From NCBI GenBank assembly GCA_944989445.1, contig CALYLW010000018.1, forward strand, positions 1,468,430 to 1,532,429: a stretch of DNA of 64,000 bases. Reading direction: 5' to 3'. The translations under genes and the position numbers were made by a program. Under the pieces are notes generated by a model, which had not been told where the DNA came from, ran no database searches, and saw nothing but the letters and a program-made list of their open reading frames with translations. Of this stretch, positions 1 to 12,225 are shown piece after piece (position 1 is the first letter of the stretch; each line of letters starts with the position of its first letter). This DNA comes from Ampullaceana balthica (Eukaryota; Mollusca; Gastropoda; Lymnaeidae).

Positions 1-414
1 TGTTGTTTGTGGGCTCAAAATGAAGACAAACTTTCCTACAAGATAAAGAAGATAGCACCTCATAGTTTATAAAACGGATACAAATTGAGAACTGGCAGAT
101 TGGCGCACATAAGTTGACCTATTTGCGGACATAATCCTAATATTGCTAACATAAGTCCACATACTGAATACATACGTTTTCATATTGCAGATATTGTAAA
201 ATAAAAGAAAATGTTTAAATGAGTTTACTACTCATTGGTGAAATAAGTATTCGGCGGGTCGATGGGTCGTTACGTGGCTTTCAGGCAATACGTTATTTTG
301 AACATCTGGTGTCGTTATGTTGGTATTTACAGAACATGCAAGACCGGGAAAGACCGTAATCGATGTTTGGTAAGAACAGTCACTCGCAGAATATGTTAAA
401 TGTAACAATATTAT
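1..414. other. AT-rich anonymous flank
   Basis: No coding or RNA signature is visible. A 79-codon frame on the minus strand (232-471) runs across the edge of the hAT element at 423, so it mixes flank and transposon and is not a credible gene. Confidence 0.6.
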
Positions 415-2063
415 GTCTGATACAGTGGCGTAGCTAGGGGGGCGGTAGGGGCTGTCCGCCCCGGGCGGCACTCATTTAGGGGCGGCATTTGTGGGCGTTT
501 GAAAAGTACAAACATTTCCGACAACTGTCCTTTTTCTTTTGAAGGGGGAAAACCAAGGTGAAACGAAAATATTCGTAATTCCGAGTCTCAATTAACGGAT
601 GAATGAACGGTCTGTTCAAGGTCTAACATTTGTTTGATTACATAGAAGATTTTAAAGCTAATGCAAAACCATTCAAAAAATTTAAATCGCTCAAAAAAAA
701 CATATCCATTTGTTTGGAAAACTAAGCGGTATAAGTCACAGATGACGCTTTTATAAGAAAACTACCAAAAAAAAACACATCACTGCTGGGCCGAGTTATG
801 TGTGCTATTAATATCGCCACGACAGTTTTTACGAGGAATTTCGACATTCGCAGAATGATGCGCGAACACCTACCTACAAGTACAAGGCATGGTGGCTCAA
901 ATATTGTGTTTAACTTGCAAGTAGTAATTTATATTACTGATTCAGTTTTCAGTAGATTATTGTAAGGTAAGTTATTTTAAATTTAAATTAAATTTATTTT
1001 GTTTTTATTGCATTAAAGTAGCGCAAATAATTTGTGTTTTTCATTAAAATACGGTTATTGATAAAGCATGTTACGCCTATCCATATTAAATTAATAGTGA
1101 TGTGTAAATAATTTGAGTTCATCTATTTTATGGAAAATTATTAAGATTTATGACAAGAATATGTAAATATTCAAATTTCTCCGTTAATAAACACCACAAA
1201 AGGCATAATAATTTCGAAAAAAACATACTTTAAACTTTCAATCTTCTTGGGAAAATTGACATCTGAAAAAGTAACTAGGAAAACGAGATCAGATGCTAGA
1301 ATTTTACACAATTTAATTAAATCTTTTTCTCTTCTATGATATCTAATTTATGGGAACCCGTCATTTTTTAAATTAATGCAAAGCCATTGCATGGAAGAAA
1401 GAGATATGCTAAAACAAAATGTTGTTAGATCAGCCTAACAATTTGTGAAGAGATGGTGATATCAACTGAACGCCTAGTTAGGGGGAGAAAAAATATGAGT
1501 AGGAAAAATTCTGAAGACGTGGTTCTATCTTTAGAAGAAGAAGTAGTACGAGAATTGTTTTTTAATCTATGGATGGAATTATAAAATAAAATAAAATAAC
1601 GCTTTGATGAGTTGCAACGCAAGAAAATATTCGTATATAATACCATGTAACATACTAAATGAAACATTTGAACATCAAATAAATTACTTTATTGACATTG
1701 ACAGTTCAATATTGGAAAGAAAAAGATCCAGGTTTTTATGACTGTACCTACACTACAAGAAGAGGCATTATGTTAGAAAAACAGTATAGATTGGAAAATT
1801 CTGTACCCAACATTGTAATTTTTGTTATGAATTTTTTCAACTATTGCTATCAGTGTCGCTAGTTGTGAAAGGAGCTGCTCCAAACTGAAGTTGATAAAAA
1901 TTATATTCGTTCCACAATGAGCGATTAAAGACAACAAAGTCTTGCAATACTGTCCATAGGACAAGATATTACAAATAATTTTAATTTTAATAGCATAATA
2001 CACGATTTTTCTATTATGAAAGTTAGGAATGTAAATGTATAAATATGTTTACATACTAATGTA

Positions 2064-2225
2064 CAGAGGCGTAACTGGGTTTTTGACGCACTTGGCTAAT
2101 TTATTTTTGGCGCCTTTTATTTAAATAAAAATTTTAAAATTAGAGATTTAGCGGCGCCCTTTTGAACTTGCGCAGGCCAGCGCCCTTGGCAACTTCCCCA
2201 ATGCCAAGCCGTTGTTACGCCACTG
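2064..2225. mobile_element. 162-bp hAT-type MITE nested in the larger element
   Basis: The left terminus reads CAGAGGCGTAAC and the right terminus, on the other strand, CAGTGGCGTAAC. A perfect 8-bp duplication CTAATGTA flanks it at 2056-2063 and 2226-2233. It is too short to code for protein. It resembles the termini of its host element (CAGTGGCGTAG), so host and guest may have been mobilised by related transposases. Confidence 0.88.
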
Positions 2226-2563
2226 CTAATGTATACAATTTCTTTGTTTGTACAAAAAATCATTTATTTATAAATAAAAAATAAAAGAATAGTAATTGGT
2301 AATGTTTTTTTTTGGGGTGTTAATTTGGAATCTGTTTTGTCTCATGGGGGGGGGGACCTGCGACCTAAGTAACTTTCGTGTGGCCTTTAAAACAAGTATC
2401 TTGTATTTTATAAATGTGTATTTTTAGGTATATAATCTTATGCGGCCTCTTTTATTACTGCTTACATAAATATGGCATACATGTTCCCCACTTTTACTTC
2501 GTTTCAATTTTGATTATTTACTCATGTTTATTAATTTTAAAAAAAACATAATATAATCGACTA

Positions 2564-2884
2564 GGTGGCCGTCCATAAATGAAGCATGCTATTTTGGTTG
2601 ATTTTTCACCCCCTTCCCCCCTCGTCACACGTCGTAACAAAAACTTAGACCCCTTCTTCAATAAGACGCTAGAAAGCTTTGACCCCCCCCCCAATAAAAG
2701 CTGTATTTTCTGTTTGAAAATGATCATGTTTCAAATTAAATTTTTGCCATTTCAGAAAAGTGGAAATTTATTTAAAGTTGCGCATTTTGACGTGACGTCA
2801 CATTTCTTAAACACCCCCCCCCCTCGTCACAAACGTATGTGACTCCCCCCCCCCAAGTGCGTGACGTCATTTATGGACGGCCCC
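2564..2884. mobile_element. About 320-bp TIR element with C-rich core
   Basis: The ends carry a perfect 16-bp inverted repeat GGCCGTCCATAAATGA (2567-2582 and its complement at 2867-2882). A TA dinucleotide lies just outside each end (2562-2563 and 2885-2886), compatible with a TA target duplication. The interior holds several runs of 8-10 C and two CGTCAC-like motifs. Open frames on both strands here (69 and 87 codons) are by-products of this element. The superfamily cannot be set from the sequence alone. Confidence 0.72.
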
Positions 2885-3084
2885 TAAAAAGGGCGGCAAA
2901 TTGGAGACCACCCCGGGCGGCAAAAGTTCTAGCTAGGAAACTGGTCTGATATAATAGTACATGTTGTTATTGCTCTTTTGGGCTCTGGATATCGCTGCAG
3001 CTAAGTTTTAGTTTAATTAATTTTATTAGTTTTATTTGTTTCTTGTCTATTTGTTTGTTGAGGAAACGTTCGTTGTTTTGTGAC

Positions 3085-3279
3085 GTCTTGACAGGCTAAT
3101 ACATACACTGTTTGCATGTTATCGTCTTGACAGGCTAATACATACACTGTTTGCATGTTATCGTTTTGACAGGCTAATACATACACTGTTTGCATGTTAT
3201 CGTCTTGACAGGCTAATACATACCCTGTTTCCATGTTATCGTCTTGACAGGCTAATACATACACTGTTTGCATGTTATC
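3085..3279. repeat. 39-bp minisatellite, 5 copies
   Basis: Units start at 3085, 3124, 3163, 3202 and 3241 and begin GTCTTGACAGGCTAATACAT. They differ by only a few substitutions. The 86-codon minus-strand frame is the repeat translated (a 13-residue period) and not a gene. Confidence 0.92.
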
Positions 3280-3469
3280 ACTCTACTTATCTATAAGCCT
3301 GATTGCAGTCTCACCCACATTTTAATCGCGTCTTATATCTGTGTGCATCTGATATGTGGCTCCTGCCATTAGTAATCAAATGAATCCTTGGAATCAATTG
3401 ACATGAGGCCAAGTGGAGAGATTAGTGGAAATCATTGTTACAGAGGTATCTACGATTTACTCCTGGGGG

Positions 3470-6400
3470 AATTTAGAGTTGTATGATAGAGAGAATCTAG
3501 TGTTGTATGATGGAGAGAATCTAGTGTTGTATGATGGAGACAATTTAGTGTTGTATGATGGAGAGAATCTAGTGTTGCATGATGGAGAGAATCTAGTGTT
3601 GTATGATGGAGAGAATCTAGTGTTGTATGATGGAGAGAATCTAGTGTTGTTAGATGAAGAGAATCTAGTGTTGCATGATGGAGAGAATCTAGTATTGTAT
3701 GATGGCGAGAATCTAGTGTTGTATGATGAAAAGAATCTAGTGTTGTATGATGGAGAGAATCTAGTGTTGTTAGATGAAGAGAATCTAGTGTTGCATGATG
3801 GAGAGAATCTAGTGTTGTATGATGGAGAGAATCTAGTGTTGTTAGATGAAGAGAAACTAGTGTTGCATGATGGAGAGAATCTAGTGTTGTATGATGGCGA
3901 GAATCTAGTGTTGTATGATGGAAAGAATCTAGTGTTGTATGATGGAGAGAATCTAGTGTTGTATGATGGAGAGAATCTAGTGTTGTATGATGGAGAGAAT
4001 CTAGTGTTGTATGATGGAGAGAATCTAGTGTTGTTAGATGAAGAGAATCTAGTGTTGTATGATGGAGAGAATCTAGTGTTGTATGATGGAGAGAATCTAG
4101 TGTTGTATGATGGAGAGAATCTAGTGTTGTATGATGGAGAGAATCTAGTGTTGTATGATGGAGAGAATCTAGTGTTGTATGATGGAGAGAATCTAGTGTT
4201 GTATGATGGAGATAATCTAGTGTTGTATCATGTAGAAAATCTAGTGTTGTATGATGGAGAGAATCTAGTGTTGTATGATGGAGAGAATCTAGTGTTGTAT
4301 GATGGAGAGAATCTAGTGTTGTATGATGGAGAGAATCTAATGTTGTATCATCTAGTGTTGTATGATGGAGAGAATATAGTGTTGTATGATGGAGAGAATC
4401 TAGTGTTGTATGATGGAGAGAATCTAGTGTTGTATGATGGAGAGAATCTAGTGTTGTATGATGGAGAGAATCTAGTGTTGTTAGATGAAGAGAATCTAGT
4501 GTTGCATGATGGAGAGAATCTAGTATTGTATGATGGCGAGAATCTAGTGTTGTATGATGGAAAGAATCTAGTGTTGTATGATGGAGAGAATCTAGTGTTG
4601 TTAGATGAAGAGAATCTAGTGTTGCATGATGGAGAGAATCTAGTGTTGTATGATGGAGAGAATCTAGTGTTGTATGATGGAGAGAATCTAGTGTTGTATG
4701 ATGGAGAGAATCTAGTGTTGTTAGATGAAGAGAATCTAGTGTTGCATGATGGAGAAAATCTAGTGTTGCATGATGGAGAGAATCTAGTGTTGTATGATGG
4801 AGAGAATCTAGTGTTGTATGATGGAGAGAATCTAGTGTTGTTAGATGAAGAGAATCTAGTGTTGCATGATGGAGAGAATCTAGTGTTGTATGATGGCGAG
4901 AATCTAGTGTTGTATGATAGAGAGAATCTAGTGTTGTATGATGGAGAGAATCTAGTGTTGTTAGATGAAGAGAATCTAGTGTTGTATGATGGAGAGAATA
5001 TAGTGTTGTATGATGGAGAGAATCTAGTGTTGTTAGATGAAGAGAATCTAGTGTTGCATGATGGAGATAATCTAGTGTTGCATGATGGAGAGAATCTAGT
5101 GTTGTATGATGGAGAGAATCTAGTGTTGTATGATGGAGAGAATCTAGTGTTGTTAGATGAAGAGAATCTAGTGTTGCATGATGGAGAGAATCTAGTGTTG
5201 CATGATGGAGAGAATCTAGTGTTGTATGATGGAGAGAATCTAGTGTTGTATGATGGAGAGAATCTAGTGTTGTTAGATGAAGAGAATCTAGTGTTGCATG
5301 ATGGAGAGAATCTAGTGTTGTATGATGGCGAGAATCTAGTGTTGTATGATGGAAAGAATCTAGTGTTGTATGATGGAGAGAATCTAGTGTTGTATGATGG
5401 AGAGAATCTAGTGTTGTATGATGGAGAGAATCTAGTGTTGTATGATGGAGAGAATCTAATGTTGTATCATCTAGTGTTGTATGATGGAGAGAATATAGTG
5501 TTGTATGATGGAGAGAATCTAGTGTTGTATGATGGAGAGAATCTAGTGTTGTATGATGGAGAGAATCTAGTGTTGTATGATGGAGAGAATCTAGTGTTGT
5601 TAGATGAAGAGAATCTAGTGTTGCATGATGGAGAGAATCTAGTATTGTATGATGGCGAGAATCTAGTGTTGTATGATGGAAAGAATCTAGTGTTGTATGA
5701 TGGAGAGAATCTAGTGTTGTTAGATGAAGAGAATCTAGTGTTGCATGATGGAGAGAATCTAGTGTTGTATGATGGAGAGAATCTAGTGTTGTATGATGGA
5801 GAGAATCTAGTGTTGTATGATGGAGAGAATCTAGTGTTGTTAGATGAAGAGAATCTAGTGTTGCATGATGGAGAGAATCTAGTGTTGCATGATGGAGAGA
5901 ATCTAGTGTTGTATGATGGAGAGAATCTAGTGTTGTATGATGGAGAGAATCTAGTGTTGTTAGATGAAGAGAATCTAGTGTTGCATGATGGAGAGAATCT
6001 AGTGTTGTATGATGGCGAGAATCTAGTGTTGTATGATAGAGAGAATCTAGTGTTGTATGATGGAGAGAATCTAGTGTTGTTAGATGAAGAGAATCTAGTG
6101 TTGTATGATGGAGAGAATCTAGTGTTGTATGATAGAGAGAATCTAGTGTTGTTAGATGAAGAGAATCTAGTGTTGCATGATGGAGAGAATCTAGTGTTGC
6201 ATGATGGAGAGAATCTAGTGTTGTATGATGGAGAGAATCTAGTGTTGTATGATGGAGAGAATCTAGTGTTGTTAGATGAAGAGAATCTAGTGTTGCATGA
6301 TGGAGAGAATCTAGTGTTGCATGATGGAGAGAATCTAGTGTTGTATGATGGAGAGAATCTAGTGTTGTATGATGGAGAGAATCTAGTGTTGTTAGATGAA

Positions 6401-9400
6401 GAGAATCTAGTGTTGCATGATGGAGAGAATCTAGTGTTGTATGATGGCGAGAATCTAGTGTTGTATGATGGAAAGAATCTAGTGTTGTATGATGGAGAGA
6501 ATCTAGTGTTGTATGATGGAGAGAATCTAGTGTTGTATGATGGAGAGAATCTAGTGTTGTATGATGGAGAGAATCTAGTGTTGTATGATGGAGAGAATCT
6601 AGTGTTGTATGATGGAGAGAATCTAGTGTTGTATGATGGAGAGAATCTAATGTTGTATCATCTAGTGTTGTATGATGGAGAGAATATAGTGTTGTATGAT
6701 GGAGAGAATCTAGTGTTGTATGATGGAGAGAATCTAGTGTTGTATGATGGAGAGAATCTAGTGTTGTATGATGGAGAGAATCTAGTGTTGTTAGATGAAG
6801 AGAATCTAGTGTTGCATGATGGAGAGAATCTAGTATTGTATGATGGCGAGAATCTAGTGTTGTATGATGGAAAGAATCTAGTGTTGTATGATGGAGAGAA
6901 TCTAGTGTTGTATGATGGAGAGAATCTAGTGTTGTATGATGGAGAGAATCTAATGTTGTATCATCTAGTGTTGTATGATGGAGAGAATATAGTGTTGTAT
7001 GATGGAGAGAATCTAGTGTTGTATGATGGAGAGAATCTAGTGTTGTATGATGGAGAGAATCTAGTGTTGTATGATGGAGAGAATCTAGTGTTGTTAGATG
7101 AAGAGAATCTAGTGTTGCATGATGGAGAGAATCTAGTATTGTATGATGGCGAGAATCTAGTGTTGTATGATGGAGAGAATCTAGTGTTGTATGATGGAGA
7201 GAATCTAGTGTTGTTAGATGAAGAGAATCTAGTGTTGCATGATGGAGAGAATCTAGTGTTGTATGATGGCGAGAATCTAGTGTTGTATGATGGAAAGAAT
7301 CTAGTGTTGTATGATGGAGAGAATCTAGTGTTGTATGATGGAGAGAATCTAGTGTTGTATGATGGAGAGAATCTAGTGTTGTATGATGGAGAGAATCTAG
7401 TGTTGTATGATGGAGAGAATCTAGTGTTGTATGATGGAGAGAATCTAGTGTTGTATGATGGAGAGAATCTAGTGTTGTATGATGGAGAGAATCTAGTGTT
7501 GTATGATGGAGAGAATCTAGTGTTGTATGATGGAGAGAATCTAGTGTTGTATGATGGAGAGAATCTAGTGTTGTATCATGTAGAGAATCTAGTGTTGTAT
7601 GATGGAGAGAATCTAGTGTTGTATGATGGAGAGAATCTAGTGTTGTATGATGGAGAGAATCTAGTGTTGTATGATGGAGAGAATCTAATGTTGTATCATC
7701 TAGTGTTGTATGATGGAGAGAATCTAGTGTTGTATGATGGAGAGAATCTAGTGTTGTATGATGGAGAGAATCTAGTGTTGTATGATGGAGAGAATCTAGT
7801 GTTGTATGATGGAGAGAATCTAGTGTTGTATGATGGAGAGAATCTAGTGTTGTATGATGAAAGAGAATCTAGTGTTGTATGATGGAGAGAATCTAGTGTT
7901 GTATGATGGAGAGAATCTAGTGTTGTATGATGGAGAGAATCTAGTGTTGTATGATGGAGAGAATCTAGTGTTGTATGATGGAGAGAATCTAATGTTGTAT
8001 CATCTAGTGTTGTATGATGGAGAGAATATAGTGTTGTATGATGGAGAGAATCTAGTGTTGTATGATGGAGAGAATCTAGTGTTGTATGATGGAGAGAATC
8101 TAGTGTTGTTAGATGAAGAGAATCTAGTGTTGCATGATGGAGAGAATCTAGTATTGTATGATGGCGAGAATCTAGTGTTGTATGATGGAAAGAATCTAGT
8201 GTTGTATGATGGAGAGAATCTAGTGTTGTTAGATGAAGAGAATCTAGTGTTGCATGATGGAGAGAATCTAGTGTTGTATGATGGAGAGAATCTAGTGTTG
8301 TATGATGGAGAGAATCTAGTGTTGTATGATGGAGAGAATCTAGTGTTGTTAGATGAAGAGAATCTAGTGTTGCATGATGGAGAGAAATCTAGTGTTGCAT
8401 GATGGAGAGAATCTAGTGTTGTATGATGGAGAGAATCTAGTGTTGTATGATGGAGAGAATCTAGTGTTGTTAGATGAAGAGAATCTAGTGTTGCATGATG
8501 GAGAGAATCTAGTGTTGTATGATGGCGAGAATCTAGTGTTGTATGATAGAGAGAATCTAGTGTTGTATGATGGAGAGAATCTAGTGTTGTTAGATGAAGA
8601 GAATCTAGTGTTGTATGATGGAGAGAATATAGTGTTGTATGATGGAGAGAATCTAGTGTTGTTAGATGAAGAGAATCTAGTGTTGCATGATGGAGAGAAT
8701 CTAGTGTTGCATGATGGAGAGAATCTAGTGTTGTATGATGGAGAGAATCTAGTGTTGTATGATGGAGAGAATCTAGTGTTGTTAGATGAAGAGAATCTAG
8801 TGTTGCATGATGGAGAGAATCTAGTGTTGCATGATGGAGAGAATCTAGTGTTGTATGATGGAGAGAATCTAGTGTTGTATGATGGAGAGAATCTAGTGTT
8901 GTTAGATGAAGAGAATCTAGTGTTGCATGATGGAGAGAATCTAGTGTTGTATGATGGCGAGAATCTAGTGTTGTATGATGGAAAGAATCTAGTGTTGTAT
9001 GATGGAGAGAATCTAGTGTTGTATGATGGAGAGAATCTAGTGTTGTATGATGGAGAGAATCTAGTGTTGTATGATGGAGAGAATCTAATGTTGTATCATC
9101 TAGTGTTGTATGATGGAGAGAATATAGTGTTGTATGATGGAGAGAATCTAGTGTTGTATGATGGAGAGAATCTAGTGTTGTATGATGGAGAGAATCTAGT
9201 GTTGTATGATGGAGAGAATCTAGTGTTGTTAGATGAAGAGAATCTAGTGTTGCATGATGGAGAGAATCTAGTATTGTATGATGGCGAGAATCTAGTGTTG
9301 TATGATGGAAAGAATCTAGTGTTGTATGATGGAGAGAATCTAGTGTTGTTAGATGAAGAGAATCTAGTGTTGCATGATGGAGAGAATCTAGTGTTGTATG

Positions 9401-11600
9401 ATGGAGAGAATCTAGTGTTGTATGATGGAGAGAATCTAGTGTTGTATGATGGAGAGAATCTAGTGTTGTTAGATGAAGAGAATCTAGTGTTGCATGATGG
9501 AGAGAATCTAGTGTTGCATGATGGAGAGAATCTAGTGTTGTATGATGGAGAGAATCTAGTGTTGTATGATGGAGAGAATCTAGTGTTGTTAGATGAAGAG
9601 AATCTAGTGTTGCATGATGGAGAGAATCTAGTGTTGTATGATGGCGAGAATCTAGTGTTGTATGATAGAGAGAATCTAGTGTTGTATGATGGAGAGAATC
9701 TAGTGTTGTTAGATGAAGAGAATCTAGTGTTGTATGATGGAGAGAATCTAGTGTTGTATGATAGAGAGAATCTAGTGTTGTTAGATGAAGAGAATCTAGT
9801 GTTGCATGATGGAGAGAATCTAGTGTTGCATGATGGAGAGAATCTAGTGTTGTATGATGGAGAGAATCTAGTGTTGTATGATGGAGAGAATCTAGTGTTG
9901 TTAGATGAAGAGAATCTAGTGTTGCATGATGGAGAGAATCTAGTGTTGCATGATGGAGAGAATCTAGTGTTGTATGATGGAGAGAATCTAGTGTTGTATG
10001 ATGGAGAGAATCTTATGTTGTTAGATGAAGAGAATCTAGTGTTGCATGATGGAGAGAATCTAGTGTTGTATGATGGCGAGAATCTAGTGTTGTATGATGG
10101 AAAGAATCTAGTGTTGTATGATGGAGAGAATCTAGTGTTGTATGATGGAGAGAATCTAGTGTTGTATGATGGAGAGAATCTAGTGTTGTATGATGGAGAG
10201 AATCTAGTGTTGTATGATGGAGAGAATCTAGTGTTGTATGATGGAGAGAATCTAGTGTTGTATGATGGAGAGAATCTAATGTTGTATCATCTAGTGTTGT
10301 ATGATGGAGAGAATATAGTGTTGTATGATGGAGAGAATCTAGTGTTGTATGATGGAGAGAATCTAGTGTTGTATGATGGAGAGAATCTAGTGTTGTATGA
10401 TGGAGAGAATCTAGTGTTGTTAGATGAAGAGAATCTAGTGTTGCATGATGGAGAGAATCTAGTATTGTATGATGGCGAGAATCTAGTGTTGTATGATGGA
10501 AAGAATCTAGTGTTGTATGATGGAGAGAATCTAGTGTTGTATGATGGAGAGAATCTAGTGTTGTATGATGGAGAGAATCTAATGTTGTATCATCTAGTGT
10601 TGTATGATGGAGAGAATATAGTGTTGTATGATGGAGAGAATCTAGTGTTGTATGATGGAGAGAATCTAGTGTTGTATGATGGAGAGAATCTAGTGTTGTA
10701 TGATGGAGAGAATCTAGTGTTGTTAGATGAAGAGAATCTAGTGTTGCATGATGGAGAGAATCTAGTATTGTATGATGGCGAGAATCTAGTGTTGTATGAT
10801 GGAGAGAATCTCGTGTTGTATGATGGAGAGAATCTAGTGTTGTTAGATGAAGAGAATCTAGTGTTGCATGATGGAGAGAATCTAGTGTTGTATGATGGCG
10901 AGAATCTAGTGTTGTATGATGGAAAGAATCTAGTGTTGTATGATGGAGAGAATCTAGTGTTGTATGATGGAGAGAATCTAGTGTTGTATGATGGAGAGAA
11001 TCTAGTGTTGTATGATGGAGAGAATCTAGTGTTGTATCATGTAGAAAATCTAGTGTTGTATGATGGAGAGAATCTAGTGTTGTATGATGGAGAGAATCTA
11101 GTGTTGTATGATGGAGAGAATCTAGTGTTGTATGATGGAGAGAGTCTAGTGTTGTATGATGGAGAGAATCTAGTGTTGTATGATGGAGATAATCTAGTGT
11201 TGTATCATGTAGAAAATCTAGTGTTGTATGATGGAGAGAATCTAGTGTTGTATGATGGAGAGAATCTAGTGTTGTATGATGGAGAGAATCTAGTGTTGTA
11301 TGATGGAGAGAATCTAATGTTGTATCATCTAGTGTTGTATGATGGAGAGAATATAGTGTTGTATGATGGAGAGAATCTAGTGTTGTATGATGGAGAGAAT
11401 CTAGTGTTGTATGATGAAGAGAATCTAGTGTTGTATGATGGAGAGAATCTAGTGTTGTATGATGGAGAGAATCTAGTGTTGTATGATAAAGAGAATATAG
11501 TGTTGTATGATGGAGAGAATCTTGAGTTGTATGTTGGAGGAAATCTAACTTTGTATGACGGAGGGAATCTAGAGATGTGTGATGGAATGTATTTTTAAGT
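3470..11600. repeat. Giant 24-bp satellite array with 3.63-kb higher-order repeat
   Basis: About 335 tandem 24-bp units (GAGAATCTAGTGTTGTATGA followed by TGGA). On the plus strand the unit translates as the octapeptide ENLVLYDG, giving open frames of 1489, 182 and 1074 codons (3413-7882, 7854-8402, 8374-11598). These are separated only by two single-base insertions, near 7859 and 8386. A 9-bp-short marker unit (CTAATG form) occurs at 4337, 5456, 6647, 6950, 7685, 7989, 9085, 10276, 10579 and 11314. Its spacing 1119/1191/303/735 is repeated as 1096/1191/303/735, revealing a 3629-bp higher-order repeat of 153 units. Substitutions include many amino-acid changes (Y to H, G to E, R or K), and there is no signal peptide, no non-repeat domain and no splice context. 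I read it as non-coding satellite, although a repetitive protein exon cannot be excluded. Confidence 0.93.
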
Positions 11601-11868
11601 GTTATGATGGAGTAAATCTATTCTAAAGTTGTATGATGGAGAGAATCTAAAGTTGTATGATGGAGAGAATCTAAAGTTGTATGATGGAGTAAATCTATTT
11701 TAAAGTTGTATGATGGAGTGAATCTAAAGTTGTATGATGGAGTAAATCTATTCTAAAGTTGTATGATGGAGAGAATCTAAAGTTGTATGATGGAGAGAAT
11801 CTAAAGTTGTATGATGGAGTAAATCTATTTTAAAGTTGTATGATGGAGTGAATCTAAAGTTTTATATT
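11601..11868. repeat. Diverged tail of the 24-bp satellite with 130-bp period
   Basis: Units remain recognisable (AAGTTGTATGATGGAG...) but carry AAATCTATTCTAAAG-type variants. The block starting at 11621 repeats at 11751, a 130-bp higher-order period. Stops appear here, so the frame ends where the array decays, as expected for an unselected satellite edge. Confidence 0.85.
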
Positions 11869-12029
11869 CGGGAAACGGTTCTGTCAGCGAGAGCCCTTGT
11901 ATAGTCTAGTATGTATGCTGTGATGGGGCCATATCTATTCTTCTTGTATTCTGTACCAGAGGAATGTATGCAGAGTTACTAATGGTAATAGCTTATAACG
12001 CAGGTCCCCAACTTTTTTCATGTAGCGAC

Positions 12030-12210
12030 CAATGTTCCCTTTAAGCTGCGCGGATGCGCGGCAGCGGAGATATCTTACCGACGCAGCAGATTAGAGTAAC
12101 CGCGCAGCAAACTTGGTAAAGTATCCGACTAAATATGGATGTTGCGCAACTTTTCACATGAGTTTTTTTTTACTTTACACACGGACCTACGAACCTTAGA
12201 GGGAACAGTG
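12030..12210. mobile_element. hAT-type MITE, family A copy 1
   Basis: The ends CAATGTTCCCTTTAAGCTGC and, on the other strand, CACTGTTCCCTCTAAGGTTC form inverted repeats. The 8-bp flanks GTAGCGAC and GTACCGCC match at 6 of 8. The same family recurs at 19537-19727 and 55792-55971 with shared interior motifs (GCGCAGCAAA, TTGCACACGGA). Confidence 0.8.
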
Positions 12211-12225
12211 GTACCGCCCCTTTTT

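Larger units (their letters stand above)
423..2943. mobile_element. Non-autonomous hAT-type element (2.5 kb) with nested insertions
   Basis: The left end begins CAGTGGCGTAGCTAG. The right end, read on the other strand, begins CAGTTTCCTAGCTAG, so the ends form imperfect terminal inverted repeats followed on both sides by a GGGCGGCA-rich segment. The flanks carry a perfect 8-bp target duplication GTCTGATA at 415-422 and 2944-2951, the size made by hAT transposases. No transposase frame is recognisable inside; the interior is AT-rich. Two smaller elements lie inside it (2064-2225 and about 2564-2884). The segment 601-626 is shared exactly with the 37-bp minisatellite near 48.3 kb. The ends and duplication are seen; the superfamily follows from the 8-bp duplication and end motif. 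Confidence 0.85.

Noticed and set aside
3413..11598. Giant repeat-protein gene (1489 + 182 + 1074 codons)
   Set aside because: The frame exists only because the 24-bp unit is a multiple of three and stop-free. It begins near the array edge, ends where the array decays, and has no signal peptide, unique domain or splice context.
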